Shown: piece after piece, positions 54,401 through 62,409 of the stretch
How the letters are laid out: every line of letters starts with the position of its first letter
How positions within the stretch are numbered: position 1 is the first letter of the stretch
From: Cyanobacteria bacterium TGS_CYA1
GTDB lineage: Bacteria > Cyanobacteriota > Vampirovibrionia > Obscuribacterales > Obscuribacteraceae
Direction: 5' to 3'
Assembly: GCA_026129135.1 (NCBI GenBank)
Contig: JAHCIQ010000010.1
Location: forward strand, 1-64,000
DNA length: 64,000 nucleotides
Translations under genes and position numbers: made by a program
Notes under the pieces: generated by a model
Databases searched by the model: none
Told to the model about the DNA's origin: nothing
The model's input: the letters and a program-made list of their open reading frames with translations, nothing else

Positions 54401-54792
54401 GCCTTGTCTATGAATATCTCGATGGACAGACACCAGCTAAAGACCGTCTGGACAAAGTAAACAGATTCAACGCCGATCCGAATATTCCAGTATTTCTAAT
54501 CAGTTTGAAAGCTGGTGGCACAGGTTTGAACTTGACTGGTGCCGATTATGTCATTCACTATGACCCATGGTGGAACCCTGCTGTAGAAAATCAGGCTACC
54601 GACCGAGCTCACCGTATCGGACAGACCAAGCACGTATTTAACTACAAGTTAATTACTCGCGGCACAGTCGAAGAAAAAATTCTTGGTCTGCAAAAGAAAA
54701 AGAAAGAGCTTGCAGAGCTTGTAGTCGGTGGAGATGAGAGCGTCGCTAAAGAACTTACGAGAGAAGATCTGGAATTTTTGTTCTCGTTCTAA
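51499..54792 (+). CDS. SNF2-family helicase with SWIM zinc finger
   Basis: The protein has 1097 residues from the ATG at 51499; starts at 51460 (ATG) or 51436 (GTG) add up to 21 before the conserved part. A SWIM finger (CSCPYFEPVCKH, CxCx6CxH, about 77-88) is followed by a long beta-rich region (about 130-600). The SNF2 core begins near 635: DDMGLGKT (about 648), VILDEAQNIKNP, LSGTPIENRL, then motif VI QATDRAHRIGQ. Such proteins move or remodel DNA-bound complexes with ATP. It is widespread in bacteria, usually without partners. Three -10-like boxes lie just upstream (51388-51430). Confidence 0.9.
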   Translation: MNPVSNNRKHLSLSAVQDASSEPVYKRGVQYYRRKKVLKYEESDDKGQIVALVIGSEPQPYRVEVNIVDENTFTAECSCPYFEPVCKHSVAVLLTHIARVKPGIRFDVHEGERRNGQPEKEKAPKAKDYLEDPYAKDAVKDPAESNGNLEEPNFELGLLVLEKPLAMIVGIIPEKVEGKVNILKVPPEVVGTLEDGSRLHKLARYLTDLPQTTKGQAGGHRIPRGDEGLVLGHLSLCAKLINTADSQEITFSKKALLPRAVLSETENGEILFRLEGVKEDGTTVSEPVFFMGQSSWVMADHVLYPININSLHKLFPFFDSYGQMTVKLDLVTKFLGELPVLKKKMAVVLDESAAPFPTVISEPPKVVIQLNERRGAAVTNSENEVALEVTLGFQYGDLVLSSRDETSAVEEETYTRTISDNGASVWVRRLWDQESQIRLFLNNLHPEKLVADRFFFEAEPALETVFYLSDEQSIGWNITGWENLSKYKVKPKPLTVKAKLSLKKDSFKFGCDLLFIVEDEGKTVELPQDIVFAALFKNKAFIKAPSGEHVRLPIQTLLGLLKTIGQGQEGGMRPLYQALSVLHALETHEIPYEADKGFQEFVTKIHNFHDLEKMEIPANFQGQLREYQKDGCNWLGFMREYGLAGVLADDMGLGKTIQTLALLSNHYANKSKGTNKAPSLVVAPTSVIYNWLSESRKFTPDLNCELFMGRDRTELLVRLLKDKGKTPDVVFTTYGIIRRDYEELKKIQFEYVILDEAQNIKNPESVGAVASKSLKSFHRLALSGTPIENRLKELWSLYDFLMPDFLGNYKDFNETFERPIEAGLEGAGLKLRKIVHPFMLRRLKNQVEKDLPERTDIVHLCELDDEQRSIYLDVLDECREKVFADIKTQGVGRSYVSSVLAALLRLRQVCCDPRLLKNREVPETAGSAKLETLIHMINELIDEKHKILIFSQFVEMLTLIRKEFEKTGLVYEYLDGQTPAKDRLDKVNRFNADPNIPVFLISLKAGGTGLNLTGADYVIHYDPWWNPAVENQATDRAHRIGQTKHVFNYKLITRGTVEEKILGLQKKKKELAELVVGGDESVAKELTREDLEFLFSF

Positions 54793-54809
54793 CAGAATTT
54801 GAGGTTTAA

Positions 54810-55577
54810 GTGAGTCTGAGATATTCGTCTAAACTTTTATTTGCCTTACTAGTATCAAATTTCGTGTTTTGTTTTGAAGCATCTGCCGACCTGGCTGAAG
54901 ATGGAATTTCTCTTTTCAAAATCGGGCGATATAAAGAAGCTGCTGTAGCGCTTGAAGAAGCATGCCAGAAAAGAAAAGATCAACCCGATGTTCTGTACTA
55001 TTATGCTCTTTCTCTGCAAAAGACAGGGCAAGCCTCGAAATCTTATGCGGTTTTTCATCGCATCGTGACAATTGCTCCTTCGTCGCAAGCGGCTGTATAT
55101 GCGCGCCAAGCTATGGGGTTGCCACCTGCAGGAGGCGCTCAAAGCACAAAAGCGCCAGCCGCAAAGAGCACAACTGCATCAGCACCCAAAGGCTCGCCAT
55201 TGCCATTCGATTGTCCGGTGACAATGTATCCCGGCTCCAGATTGAATGAAGCGACGGATGTACCGGCAAAACTATATGGATTTAAATCTATAAAGTTACA
55301 TGCTATCACCACACCTCAAAAAGTCATTGACCATTATGAGGCGGAGCTGGCAAACAATAGCGATTGGAAATTACGTGAAAAACTTCCCGGGGTGGAAACA
55401 GATAAGCCCAATCCCGAAGGAAATAAAATGTGCGGAGAGATTACTTATTTAAATCAGAAAAACTCAGGCTGGGCAAAACAAATGAGCATTACAGTTGCCG
55501 CTCCTCAAGTGAAGCCAGAAAAAGATATCGCAACTGTTATTGAAATTACTTTGTACGATAGGTCACATTTTCAATAG
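54810..55577 (+). CDS. Secreted TPR-containing protein
   Basis: The protein has 255 residues from a GTG start that is supported by GAGG 5 nt upstream. A signal peptide ends near ASA. Residues 25-100 hold two TPR units (GISLFKIGRYKEAAVALEEA and PDVLYYYALSLQKTGQASKSY). The second half is a small alpha-beta domain with VTMYPGSRLNEATDV and TPQKVIDHYEAELANNSDW, a pattern of secreted unknown-function domains. It lies 17 nt after the helicase gene on the same strand, so the two may share a transcript. Confidence 0.68.
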   Translation: MSLRYSSKLLFALLVSNFVFCFEASADLAEDGISLFKIGRYKEAAVALEEACQKRKDQPDVLYYYALSLQKTGQASKSYAVFHRIVTIAPSSQAAVYARQAMGLPPAGGAQSTKAPAAKSTTASAPKGSPLPFDCPVTMYPGSRLNEATDVPAKLYGFKSIKLHAITTPQKVIDHYEAELANNSDWKLREKLPGVETDKPNPEGNKMCGEITYLNQKNSGWAKQMSITVAAPQVKPEKDIATVIEITLYDRSHFQ

Positions 55578-55833
55578 CTACAAAGATGTGCACCAAATGT
55601 GGTGAATCAAAACATGAGACTTGCAATATGTATTTGGGAAAATGACGCCATAGCTCCAGTTGCCTTTCAATTCGTGATCTTTCCATTCAGCCCCTAAGGG
55701 AGCATCGTTTGCGATAAGAAGCAGCATGACTTCTTTCAGGCGACTCAAGTCGTATCTTCCGGAATGCGAGAGGCGCTCCCAGTCTTAAAAAAAAGACTTA
55801 GTGTAATCCGACTTTCTCGGTATCCGGGAACAT
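55578..55833 (-). pseudogene. Decayed YafQ-like toxin gene
   Basis: The ATG at 55833 directly follows the antitoxin stop, the usual antitoxin-toxin spacing. The frame then breaks: a TAA follows 11 codons, and the next segment reads again only after a run of eight T (complement of 55787-55794), which also holds a TAA in the conserved frame. From 55784 the frame gives DWERLSHSGRYDLSRLKEV, then LLLIANDAPLGAEWKDHELK and GNW, which matches the YafQ core (compare LKYLMTLLINNTLPLPAVYK in E. coli). After GNW the match to the catalytic end is lost. The gene is broken at both ends. Confidence 0.68.
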
Positions 55834-56121
55834 TTATTTGCGCTTGTTTTTTTTAAGGGAGCTAATTAAGTTGTCGGATTTATCATATCTAGCCCGGCGA
55901 GTTTTAACGATCTCGTCTGCTTCTTGCATAGCCTGACGCGTTTTCGCATTTGGTACTTTAATATCAAAAGGAAGTGCTTGGTCGGAAATAACTCTGTGTA
56001 GAAAAAGGCGAACAGCCTCTGACACAGAAAGCCCCATGGCTTCTAATGTTGAGCTGGCTTGTTCTTTGACTTTGTCATCTACTCTAATGTGAATCATGCT
56101 GCTGGAGCTGGATGAGGACAT
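55834..56121 (-). CDS. DinJ/RelB-family antitoxin
   Basis: The protein has 95 residues. After a Ser-rich start, MIHIRVDDKVKEQASSTLEAMGLSVSEAVRLFLHRV is the ribbon-helix-helix DNA-binding domain of RelB/DinJ antitoxins, and the rest is the charged toxin-binding tail. The ATG at 56121 has AGGGG 10 nt upstream; a start at 56097 would drop the Ser run but has no ribosome site. It normally neutralises an mRNA interferase of the YafQ type, but the gene that should follow is ruined. A large palindrome sits over its promoter. Confidence 0.88.
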   Translation of the reverse strand: MSSSSSSSMIHIRVDDKVKEQASSTLEAMGLSVSEAVRLFLHRVISDQALPFDIKVPNAKTRQAMQEADEIVKTRRARYDKSDNLISSLKKNKRK

Positions 56122-56142
56122 GACTAGTTACCCCTGTATATC

Positions 56143-56180
56143 TACTTGTTAGTGTATCTCAGATGAGATACACTAACAAG
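56143..56180 (-). promoter_or_regulatory. Perfect 18-bp-arm palindrome over the antitoxin promoter
   Basis: ACTTGTTAGTGTATCTCA (56143-56160) and TGAGATACACTAACAAGT (56163-56180) are exact reverse complements across GA. Read leftward, TTGTTA (complement of 56173-56178), a 17-bp spacer and TACACT (complement of 56150-56155) form a promoter inside it, with the antitoxin start about 22 nt beyond. No T-run follows, so it is not a terminator. It is probably the autoregulatory operator. Confidence 0.68.
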
Positions 56181-56290
56181 TTAAATTTCAGAGTTCTTAA
56201 GGTGCCAGCTGTGGCGTTAGCGTCTTCCTGGACCGATAATATACTTTATGTTCACAACCGATAGACGTCTCAGCCCAAGTAATCATCTTC

Positions 56291-56854
56291 ATGAATTTAG
56301 AAGACTTTTGGAATGTAATAGCCACTATGCAGGAAGATGCAGATTCACTTGAATCGCATTACGTGTCTTGCAGAAATAAGCTGAAAGAACTTTCCAATGC
56401 GGAGTTAGTTGACTTTTATGTACAGCTTACTTTGCATAAATATAAAGCGTTTGATTGGGATCTGTGGGCAGCCGCGTTTATCATTAATTGCGGTTGTAGT
56501 GATGACAAATTTATTGATTTTCGAATCGGCTTGATTTATCAAGGCAAAAAGACCTTTGAGTTGGTTCTTGAAGATCCAGAGTGCTTGGTGGATGTTGAAT
56601 CTGCTCAACGCCTGCTTAATTATGAGCGATTTGGCTATGCACCTCGATATGTGTTTGAAGAAAAAAATCCAGATGGACCTGATATTGATGATTTAGCGGA
56701 TGAGAAGCTCTACATACTGGACAGACCGAGATTTCCCCATGGAGAGGCATGGGGAGACGACATAGAATTAAAAGAAAGATTTCCTCGACTCACTGAAAAA
56801 TATCCTGACTATCTTGATCCAAATGCATTCAAAAGCAGACCTCAAGTCCGATAA
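56291..56854 (+). CDS. DUF4240-domain protein
   Basis: The protein has 187 residues and is soluble. LEDFWNVIATMQ at the start, then LWAAAFIINCGCSDDKFIDFRIGLIYQGK and LVLEDPECLVDVE match the DUF4240 family, which has a GCSDD-FR signature. Its role is unknown; members are common in Actinobacteria and Bacteroidota and often near toxin-immunity loci. It lies in the accessory stretch after the antitoxin, but transcribed the other way. Length is usual. Confidence 0.8.
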   Translation: MNLEDFWNVIATMQEDADSLESHYVSCRNKLKELSNAELVDFYVQLTLHKYKAFDWDLWAAAFIINCGCSDDKFIDFRIGLIYQGKKTFELVLEDPECLVDVESAQRLLNYERFGYAPRYVFEEKNPDGPDIDDLADEKLYILDRPRFPHGEAWGDDIELKERFPRLTEKYPDYLDPNAFKSRPQVR

Positions 56855-56877
56855 CGTCGACTATGTTTCACTTTTGG

Positions 56878-57396
56878 CTAGTGAAGATAAATTGCCCAAT
56901 GCTCATTGAGCGTGAAATAGTCTCTCCCCCAGATATCATCCATCTTCTTCAGCGGAGTTTCCGAGTAGACCAGACTATTGCAGTCTCCTTTGTGCATCCC
57001 CCAGTTCGTGTTGAACGAAACTTCAGTGCCTTTCTTGGAAATGGACATAAGTCCGAATTTTTCCAGGTGATTAATGCACTCTTTTTCCGTATCCGGTTTA
57101 ACTCTTACCGGAAAGTAGTTCGAGTTTGTAATTTGATATTCATCAGTTGATTTCTTGGTCACAAGCACGTCGCTAAAAGGTTCTTGCATGAGAATTGAAA
57201 CTATGTGCTCAAATTCGGCAGGCTTCTTTTTATAGCATTTTGCAATTCCCGACGTAGTGTGCCTATTTGGATAAATAAAACTGACAATATATCTCAAATA
57301 GAGGTTTCCTACAGGCGTGGCAATCAAGAAGAAAGTCATTGCAACAAGGATTATTACAATGACCAAGATGGCGCCGAGTTGTTTACTGAAGGTCAT
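56878..57396 (-). CDS. Hypothetical single-membrane-helix protein
   Basis: The protein has 172 residues. An N-terminal hydrophobic segment (about 8-30, LGAILVIVIILVAMTFFLI) anchors it, and the rest is a charged, probably exported domain with no recognised motif. Late residues include KKGTEVSFNTNWGMHKGDC. It converges on the DUF4240 gene across 23 bp. No function is proposed. Confidence 0.55.
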   Translation of the reverse strand: MTFSKQLGAILVIVIILVAMTFFLIATPVGNLYLRYIVSFIYPNRHTTSGIAKCYKKKPAEFEHIVSILMQEPFSDVLVTKKSTDEYQITNSNYFPVRVKPDTEKECINHLEKFGLMSISKKGTEVSFNTNWGMHKGDCNSLVYSETPLKKMDDIWGRDYFTLNEHWAIYLH

Positions 57397-57527
57397 TTCA
57401 ATATTCTAGCTCAGTCTCATAAGGTGAGTTATGGTTCAAAATCGATTTCAGCCTCTCTAAGTTTCAAGGCGGCACGATGAAATTTCACTCGGTCATTGAT
57501 TTTGGCTTCATCTTGTATTGAGCTTGA

Positions 57528-57560
57528 CTTAATTCATACAGTGTATGGCTTATGATTAAG
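57528..57560. promoter_or_regulatory. Inverted repeat upstream of the 231-residue gene
   Basis: CTTAAT and ATTAAG bracket CATAC AGT GTATG, giving a nested hairpin 26 bp before the ATG at 57586. No T-run. It may be an operator or leader hairpin. The rest of 57397-57585 shows nothing clear. Confidence 0.35.
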
Positions 57561-57585
57561 TTAGACAAAGCGAGGCGGCAATAAA

Positions 57586-58281
57586 ATGGGATGGAAATGT
57601 GGATGTGTTTTCATTGGTAGTATTGAAGATGGCTACTTCTCAACTAAACCGCTACATCAGCCAGAACTGGCCCTCTCGATACATAAAGCCTTAAGAGGAG
57701 AACCAAGAACTGCGGGCTCACCACATTACTTTGATATTTGGCCTGACCAAGGAAAAGTGGTTATTGGAGCATATGAAAAGGGGGCGTTTGTTGCCGACCA
57801 AAATTTTGGAGATTTACTTGAACGTGGTGAGTATGATTTGTTCGATTCCGTGTCAGCCTTTTACAAGGCTAAAGACTATTTAGCTCTAGCTCTGCATAGC
57901 GTGGTAAATTATGCAGCTTTTGCTTACTGCAAAAACGGCACTCTAAAACGTGGTTTTGCATGTTCCGCCGATAGTGGAATAATTCTTCAAGTCGGTGAGA
58001 TTTTGCCTGAAGAAACAAAGCAGTACGCAAATTCTTACGAACGCGATGGCGAAACTATTTTTACTTGTGTCATAAGAGATAAAATTGAAGAATTCACAAT
58101 AGATTGTATTGCTGAAGAAATGGTCTTTGATTTGGCTGCAAGACCGTTGGGTAAACGCTTGGATGAGTTTGATGAAAACAATTTGCAGACAGAACTATTT
58201 TTGCCTGGTGAAAAAAAGAATAAAGATAGCTCGACTGGGAAACCTCAAATCTCTCAAAGACCATTCTGGAAATTCTGGTAG
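57586..58281 (+). CDS. Hypothetical protein
   Basis: The protein has 231 residues and is cytoplasmic. The ATG has AGGCGG 7 nt upstream. It contains PHYFDIWPDQGKVVIGAYEKG and a mixed alpha-beta pattern, but no family I recognise. The C-terminus is Lys/Ser-rich. After the stop, CTCTTTTT and AAAAAGAG (58289-58323) could form a hairpin with a 19-nt loop, though not a typical terminator. Confidence 0.5.
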   Translation: MGWKCGCVFIGSIEDGYFSTKPLHQPELALSIHKALRGEPRTAGSPHYFDIWPDQGKVVIGAYEKGAFVADQNFGDLLERGEYDLFDSVSAFYKAKDYLALALHSVVNYAAFAYCKNGTLKRGFACSADSGIILQVGEILPEETKQYANSYERDGETIFTCVIRDKIEEFTIDCIAEEMVFDLAARPLGKRLDEFDENNLQTELFLPGEKKNKDSSTGKPQISQRPFWKFW

Positions 58282-58476
58282 CAGTTCTCTTTTTGCGACT
58301 TAGTGAATTTAGTAAAAAGAGGCAGATGATCAGCAGATAATGGCGCTTATGGTTCAGCGCGACGGAGATTCAGATGGAATTTATGAGAGCGAGGAGCTTT
58401 TCTTTGTTTACCGCATTTGAACCGGAAAAGTAGCGTTCATCAATTATTCTGTTTGCTTCGCTTTCGGACATATTCC

Positions 58477-59421
58477 TCAAGACAGTTTTTTTGGGAACGT
58501 GCCCTTGTTGAACTCTTCAAATTCGTAAGAGTATGTTCCATCAAAATGGTAATAGAGATCAGTAGTGGAAAAATAATTCAAGTCGCCACCATAGAAATAA
58601 ATTGAGTAAATAGCAGGATTCGGATTTGAATGATCGAACGGAAGGTTCTGGAACTGCACAAGGTGCTTGGCTAAGAAATCTCTATCTTTTCCTCTCGCTT
58701 TGGCAAGTTGCAGCAGATTTTTCCTGGTCAGTATAGGAGTTTCTGATGTGACGTTTGAAGGTTTAGATTTGGACTCGCTATTGGCAAATTTCCACCAATA
58801 CTCAAAGCGATCCAGAACTGCTTTGACTATGTCCAGCGGGACTCTGCCTTTAGTTTCTGTATCTTCTCCAAACAATTCAATTTGAAAGGTCGTCATGACA
58901 TTTGCTTGGTCGGGTGTTCTTTTGGCAGAGACTTCCTCGCTTAGTTCCAACGTCACAGAAGATAATTCTGGTTTATCCTTTGCCAAGTGAATATACAAGG
59001 CTAGATTTGGATCATTATTCTTTTCTGAATTCATTGCGGGAGCAAATTCGGCATGGATACCAAGTTTGTGAAGTCTTTCAAGAGATGATTCTCGGGCTTC
59101 GGTTAAAAAATCTGGAAGATCCTCATATCCCTTGCCTTTAAAAGTACTCATGGCGCAAGAGAAGGTTGACTTCTTCAATCCTTCAAGCGGCTTACATCGC
59201 AAATGTGCATTGTAGGTTTCAAAATTTATAGGTTTCTGGAAGTGTAAATGTCTTTCCAGGATGCTGAGGTGGACTGGATCTAGAACTAGATTATTTGAAA
59301 GCATTAAATTGGTTCTGGAAAACTCTACATCCAGGGGATCTACAGCTATTGCTTCTAATTGAAGTTGTGAAGCCAGGAGCAAAGCAATTATTGCGGTTAG
59401 ATAGATGTTTCTTGCTTTCAT
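58477..59421 (-). CDS. Secreted protein of unknown function
   Basis: The protein has 314 residues. A signal peptide ends near LEAIA (about 21-26). The rest is a mixed alpha-beta chain with no recognised motif; it has two Cys (in LRCKPLEGLKKSTFSCAM) that may pair outside the cell. The stretch 58282-58476 before its stop holds only a weak hairpin. It lies on the same strand as the next small gene, 65 bp away. No function is proposed. Confidence 0.58.
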   Translation of the reverse strand: MKARNIYLTAIIALLLASQLQLEAIAVDPLDVEFSRTNLMLSNNLVLDPVHLSILERHLHFQKPINFETYNAHLRCKPLEGLKKSTFSCAMSTFKGKGYEDLPDFLTEARESSLERLHKLGIHAEFAPAMNSEKNNDPNLALYIHLAKDKPELSSVTLELSEEVSAKRTPDQANVMTTFQIELFGEDTETKGRVPLDIVKAVLDRFEYWWKFANSESKSKPSNVTSETPILTRKNLLQLAKARGKDRDFLAKHLVQFQNLPFDHSNPNPAIYSIYFYGGDLNYFSTTDLYYHFDGTYSYEFEEFNKGTFPKKLS

Positions 59422-59486
59422 AGGCTGTTCATTATAGCTGGCTTCAGTGAAGTGTCATTAGGCTGATAGGTGCATTTCAAATCCCG

Positions 59487-59792
59487 TTAGATTGGTGAGT
59501 CCATTTGTTTGCCCCATCTCCAAGCTATACTCGTACCGTGATTGGAAACTGCTGGCCAGCCAATGACTTCACGAAAGGTTCCATCATCCAATTCTATTGC
59601 CCATCCCCAGAGATCTGATTCAGGATATGGCGGTGCAATGTGAGGATCAAACTGGCCTTCAAAGTAAGAGAACATATCTAGGTATTTATCTGCAGCGGCT
59701 GTGAGTTTAATATCTCCGTACATAGCCATGCCTTCAAGTGATGCATTTTCTATAGTGCCAATGAGTTGTGATTTGTGTATTAGTTTCATCAT
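59487..59792 (-). CDS. Small hypothetical protein, possible immunity-type
   Basis: The protein has 101 residues, with GGAG 8 nt before the ATG at 59792. It reads like a small acidic globular protein: GTIENASLEGMAMYGDI, then DPHIAPPYPESDLWGWAIELDDGT. The form recalls small immunity proteins, but there is no partner toxin in the window. The start overlaps the stop of a short upstream frame (ATGA). No firm family. Confidence 0.5.
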   Translation of the reverse strand: MMKLIHKSQLIGTIENASLEGMAMYGDIKLTAAADKYLDMFSYFEGQFDPHIAPPYPESDLWGWAIELDDGTFREVIGWPAVSNHGTSIAWRWGKQMDSPI

Positions 59793-59983
59793 TCGAGAAT
59801 CTCCAGAAAACGAGCTGGAATAGGACCTTTTGCTAGCATTTCGTTGTCACCTTGTACGAACTCCTTAGGCATTTTCTTGAAATTAACTGCTATAAAGCGC
59901 CAGGGAATTTTCGCATCAAATCGAGAATCAAAGCCACGACTGCCAAATCCGTCAAAAGTCCGTGCGCAAAAATGGCTGACCAC
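59789..59983 (-). CDS. Short overlapping frame, doubtful
   Basis: The frame has 64 codons from a GTG at 59983, and its TGA overlaps the next ATG, which hints at coupling. However, about half of it overlaps the end of the CPBP gene in another frame, and only the part after the CPBP stop (from the ATG at 59872, MPKEFVQGDNEMLAKG) could be unique. It may be the remnant of a larger gene. Evidence is weak. Confidence 0.22.
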   Translation of the reverse strand: MVSHFCARTFDGFGSRGFDSRFDAKIPWRFIAVNFKKMPKEFVQGDNEMLAKGPIPARFLEILE

Positions 59984-60579
59984 AAAGTGCCTGTTCGTTT
60001 ATAAGTTATCGCAAGTCCTGCGCCATAGAGCGCAAGACCAATCGAAAGTATTTCTGCTGCCACTGGATATAGTATCAGGCGGAAAATGAAATAATGATAG
60101 AACGCGTATAAAAAAGAGGATACTATAATGCCAAAGTGCTTGAATGGCGGCTTCTCGATTTTATCCAGTTCTTTGAAAACGATACCGCGCCAGTAAATCT
60201 CTTCTATAAAAGGATTGAAAGTAAAACAATAGATATTTAAAATCCAGAGCCATTCTTTGCTCCAGCCCATTTTGACCATTAGTTCGACTGTTTTTTGATC
60301 CGAAATTACAAACGTGCCTAACGTTTCAAAGGCGAGCACTGTGATTCCGCTAAAAGCGATTGCAATTAAAGTTATGGCAAGAACAAATTTGAGCGAAGAG
60401 CGTTTTAAATCTGACTGCCACAATTTGCGTCCAATTATGACCGCTGGCAAAAGACAAATATAGTGATAAAGCGCGTATGCCCAGACAGCACTATTGAGCA
60501 TGTAAAGTCCTACGAGCATGGCTGCGACAGGAAGCAGGCTCCAGAGAATCAATACAGTGATTTTTTTTGAATCAGTCAT
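59890..60579 (-). CDS. CPBP-family intramembrane protease
   Basis: The protein has 229 residues and about six membrane helices. The CPBP motif 1 is EEIYWRG (EExxxR, about 115-121); motif 2 is FLYAFYHYFIF (FxxxH), and motif 3 is FAHGLLTDL (HxxxN/D-like). The family includes CAAX prenyl proteases and bacteriocin-immunity proteins. Key residues are intact. It starts 9 nt after the stop of the FAD oxidoreductase gene, so they form an operon. Confidence 0.87.
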   Translation of the reverse strand: MTDSKKITVLILWSLLPVAAMLVGLYMLNSAVWAYALYHYICLLPAVIIGRKLWQSDLKRSSLKFVLAITLIAIAFSGITVLAFETLGTFVISDQKTVELMVKMGWSKEWLWILNIYCFTFNPFIEEIYWRGIVFKELDKIEKPPFKHFGIIVSSFLYAFYHYFIFRLILYPVAAEILSIGLALYGAGLAITYKRTGTLWSAIFAHGLLTDLAVVALILDLMRKFPGAL

Positions 60580-60588
60580 GTCGAAGAC

Positions 60589-62325
60589 TCATTTAGAGTT
60601 ACAAGAAAGACTATCCTCTGCATAGCGTGTTTCTTGCCAGGTCGCTTCAAGCTGAATCTGGGTGAATTTTGGATCGTCTAAGGGTAAATCTTCGAACCAG
60701 AAAATGGGATTGCCGTCTTCTAGCAAGTCGGTTTGCAGTGTTTTGAGCAGTTTTTCATCGCCATGTATTTGCCATGGGCGCAATTCTTGTCTCAAGCTGA
60801 GACGTGCCGCCGCACCACAGGCGGTGCCAATGGACCATTCGATCGGATGGAGTCTGTAAGCGCCATTGGTTATATGTGTGGTCCCAATATTTTTACAAGC
60901 CGCAAGAATATTGTCGCCATCGTGAGGCACAAGCGATCCATAAGGAATCTGGAAGGGCTTGGTTGCTTGCGCTGCCCCAGGTTCCTGACGCCCGTGAATA
61001 TCGATGGGATAAAGTCCGATGCCGACCGAATCTTTGAAATGGCGTGAGCGTGTGCCTTTGAAATATTGAGCGCCAATATCAGATTCTTTAATAGTGGTAA
61101 GAGCTTTTATGCGCCTCGACTCTCTGATATATGGATAAAGAGACAGTCCGTCTTTCGAGCCAAGCAAATCTTTGCAAAGCATGAATTGCGGGAAGCCTCT
61201 GCCGACACCGTCGTCGTGCGGGGCTTCGGTCTGAAGCCAGTAGAGAAAGCTGAGACTTATGTCTTTGGCTTTCTGAAGCAGCTCTTTCATTTCTTCGCAA
61301 GTTTTGTCCAGAAAATTCATATCGCGGGTGTCATTCGATTCCCAGTTGATCATCGAAATGTCGCGCGGATAAAATTCGGGCTTAAAATTATCTTTGTCTA
61401 TCAGTCGTCTGTAAGTCCAAAATGGCAAAAGCTCAGATGTAGTGCCGTCTTTGTTCTCTCTTTTAGCTGTATCGAACATTTTGAATCCAAGCAGACTGAA
61501 TTTGCGATAATCGCGCAAAGTTTCATAATCGTCTGGTTTTTGGATAGTATGATTTTCGCCTTCTCTCATTTCGAGCACAAAAGGATAGACGAAATCTTGC
61601 ACGTTTTGGGGCGCCGCTTCTGCAGGGGCGTGCGCCTCGCCTGTATCTTCTTTGCTTTCCTGACCAAAAACATAATCGAGTCCGGCCAGTGGAAGCAAGT
61701 CACCGCATTCGGTGGCGTCAAGTACTATCTTGGGTGAGAACTCGATTAACTGTTCATTTTCCAGATTGAGACAGAGCACTTTTTTTGCTTCGATTTTGTT
61801 TTGACCGGATGAGTCAATCTTTGTAGTCGTTTCAATTTTTACGCATTTATGTCGCAAATAAACAGAAAGTGCACCGCTATCGATACCGGGTTTTAAAAGT
61901 CCGTCTATGGCATCCAGAGCCGCTTTTGGTTCGAAAGACAATCGCGTCACCCATGAATTGCCGGGGTGGAAATATTTCTGTTTTTTTCCTTCGTCACTTG
62001 CCATGCTCAGATAATGCTTTCTGATATCGAGGCGCAAGTTTATATAATCGAGTGCTGCTCCGGTCGTTTCTACAAGCCAGTTTTCATCCAGTGCAGACAC
62101 TGCCTGACTGGTCATTTGCCCGCCAAGCCATTTGGTTTCTTCGGTGAGGCAGACTCGTAGCCTGTTGCCATTTGCATCGGGTTTGAGTGCAGAAAGTGCC
62201 GCTGCGACGCCACCCATACTGCCACCAACAATTAGAATGTCGCAGTTTATTGTATGGGCTTGCGATTTCGCTTGAACTGTCTTAATTTGAAGCTCTTGGG
62301 CATCTAAAATTTGAAATGAATTCAT
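60589..62325 (-). CDS. FAD-dependent oxidoreductase
   Basis: The protein has 578 residues from the ATG at 62325 (a GTG at 62340 adds five). The nucleotide site CDILIVGGSMGGVAAALSAL lies near 28-47, and VLDATECGDLLPLAG is the usual second FAD block of the FAD_oxidored (PF12831-type) family. Late NIGTTHITNGAYRLHPIEWSIGTA is also typical. The family is broad and the substrate is unknown. There is no signal peptide. It leads the CPBP operon and is divergent from kdsC. Confidence 0.85.
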   Translation of the reverse strand: MNSFQILDAQELQIKTVQAKSQAHTINCDILIVGGSMGGVAAALSALKPDANGNRLRVCLTEETKWLGGQMTSQAVSALDENWLVETTGAALDYINLRLDIRKHYLSMASDEGKKQKYFHPGNSWVTRLSFEPKAALDAIDGLLKPGIDSGALSVYLRHKCVKIETTTKIDSSGQNKIEAKKVLCLNLENEQLIEFSPKIVLDATECGDLLPLAGLDYVFGQESKEDTGEAHAPAEAAPQNVQDFVYPFVLEMREGENHTIQKPDDYETLRDYRKFSLLGFKMFDTAKRENKDGTTSELLPFWTYRRLIDKDNFKPEFYPRDISMINWESNDTRDMNFLDKTCEEMKELLQKAKDISLSFLYWLQTEAPHDDGVGRGFPQFMLCKDLLGSKDGLSLYPYIRESRRIKALTTIKESDIGAQYFKGTRSRHFKDSVGIGLYPIDIHGRQEPGAAQATKPFQIPYGSLVPHDGDNILAACKNIGTTHITNGAYRLHPIEWSIGTACGAAARLSLRQELRPWQIHGDEKLLKTLQTDLLEDGNPIFWFEDLPLDDPKFTQIQLEATWQETRYAEDSLSCNSK

Positions 62326-62409
62326 TGCACAAATATACACTCTTTGCGTGTATATGATGTAAGCTTATGTCCGTATTGGCGTCACATAGAAATTGAATTG
62401 GAGTTGTAT

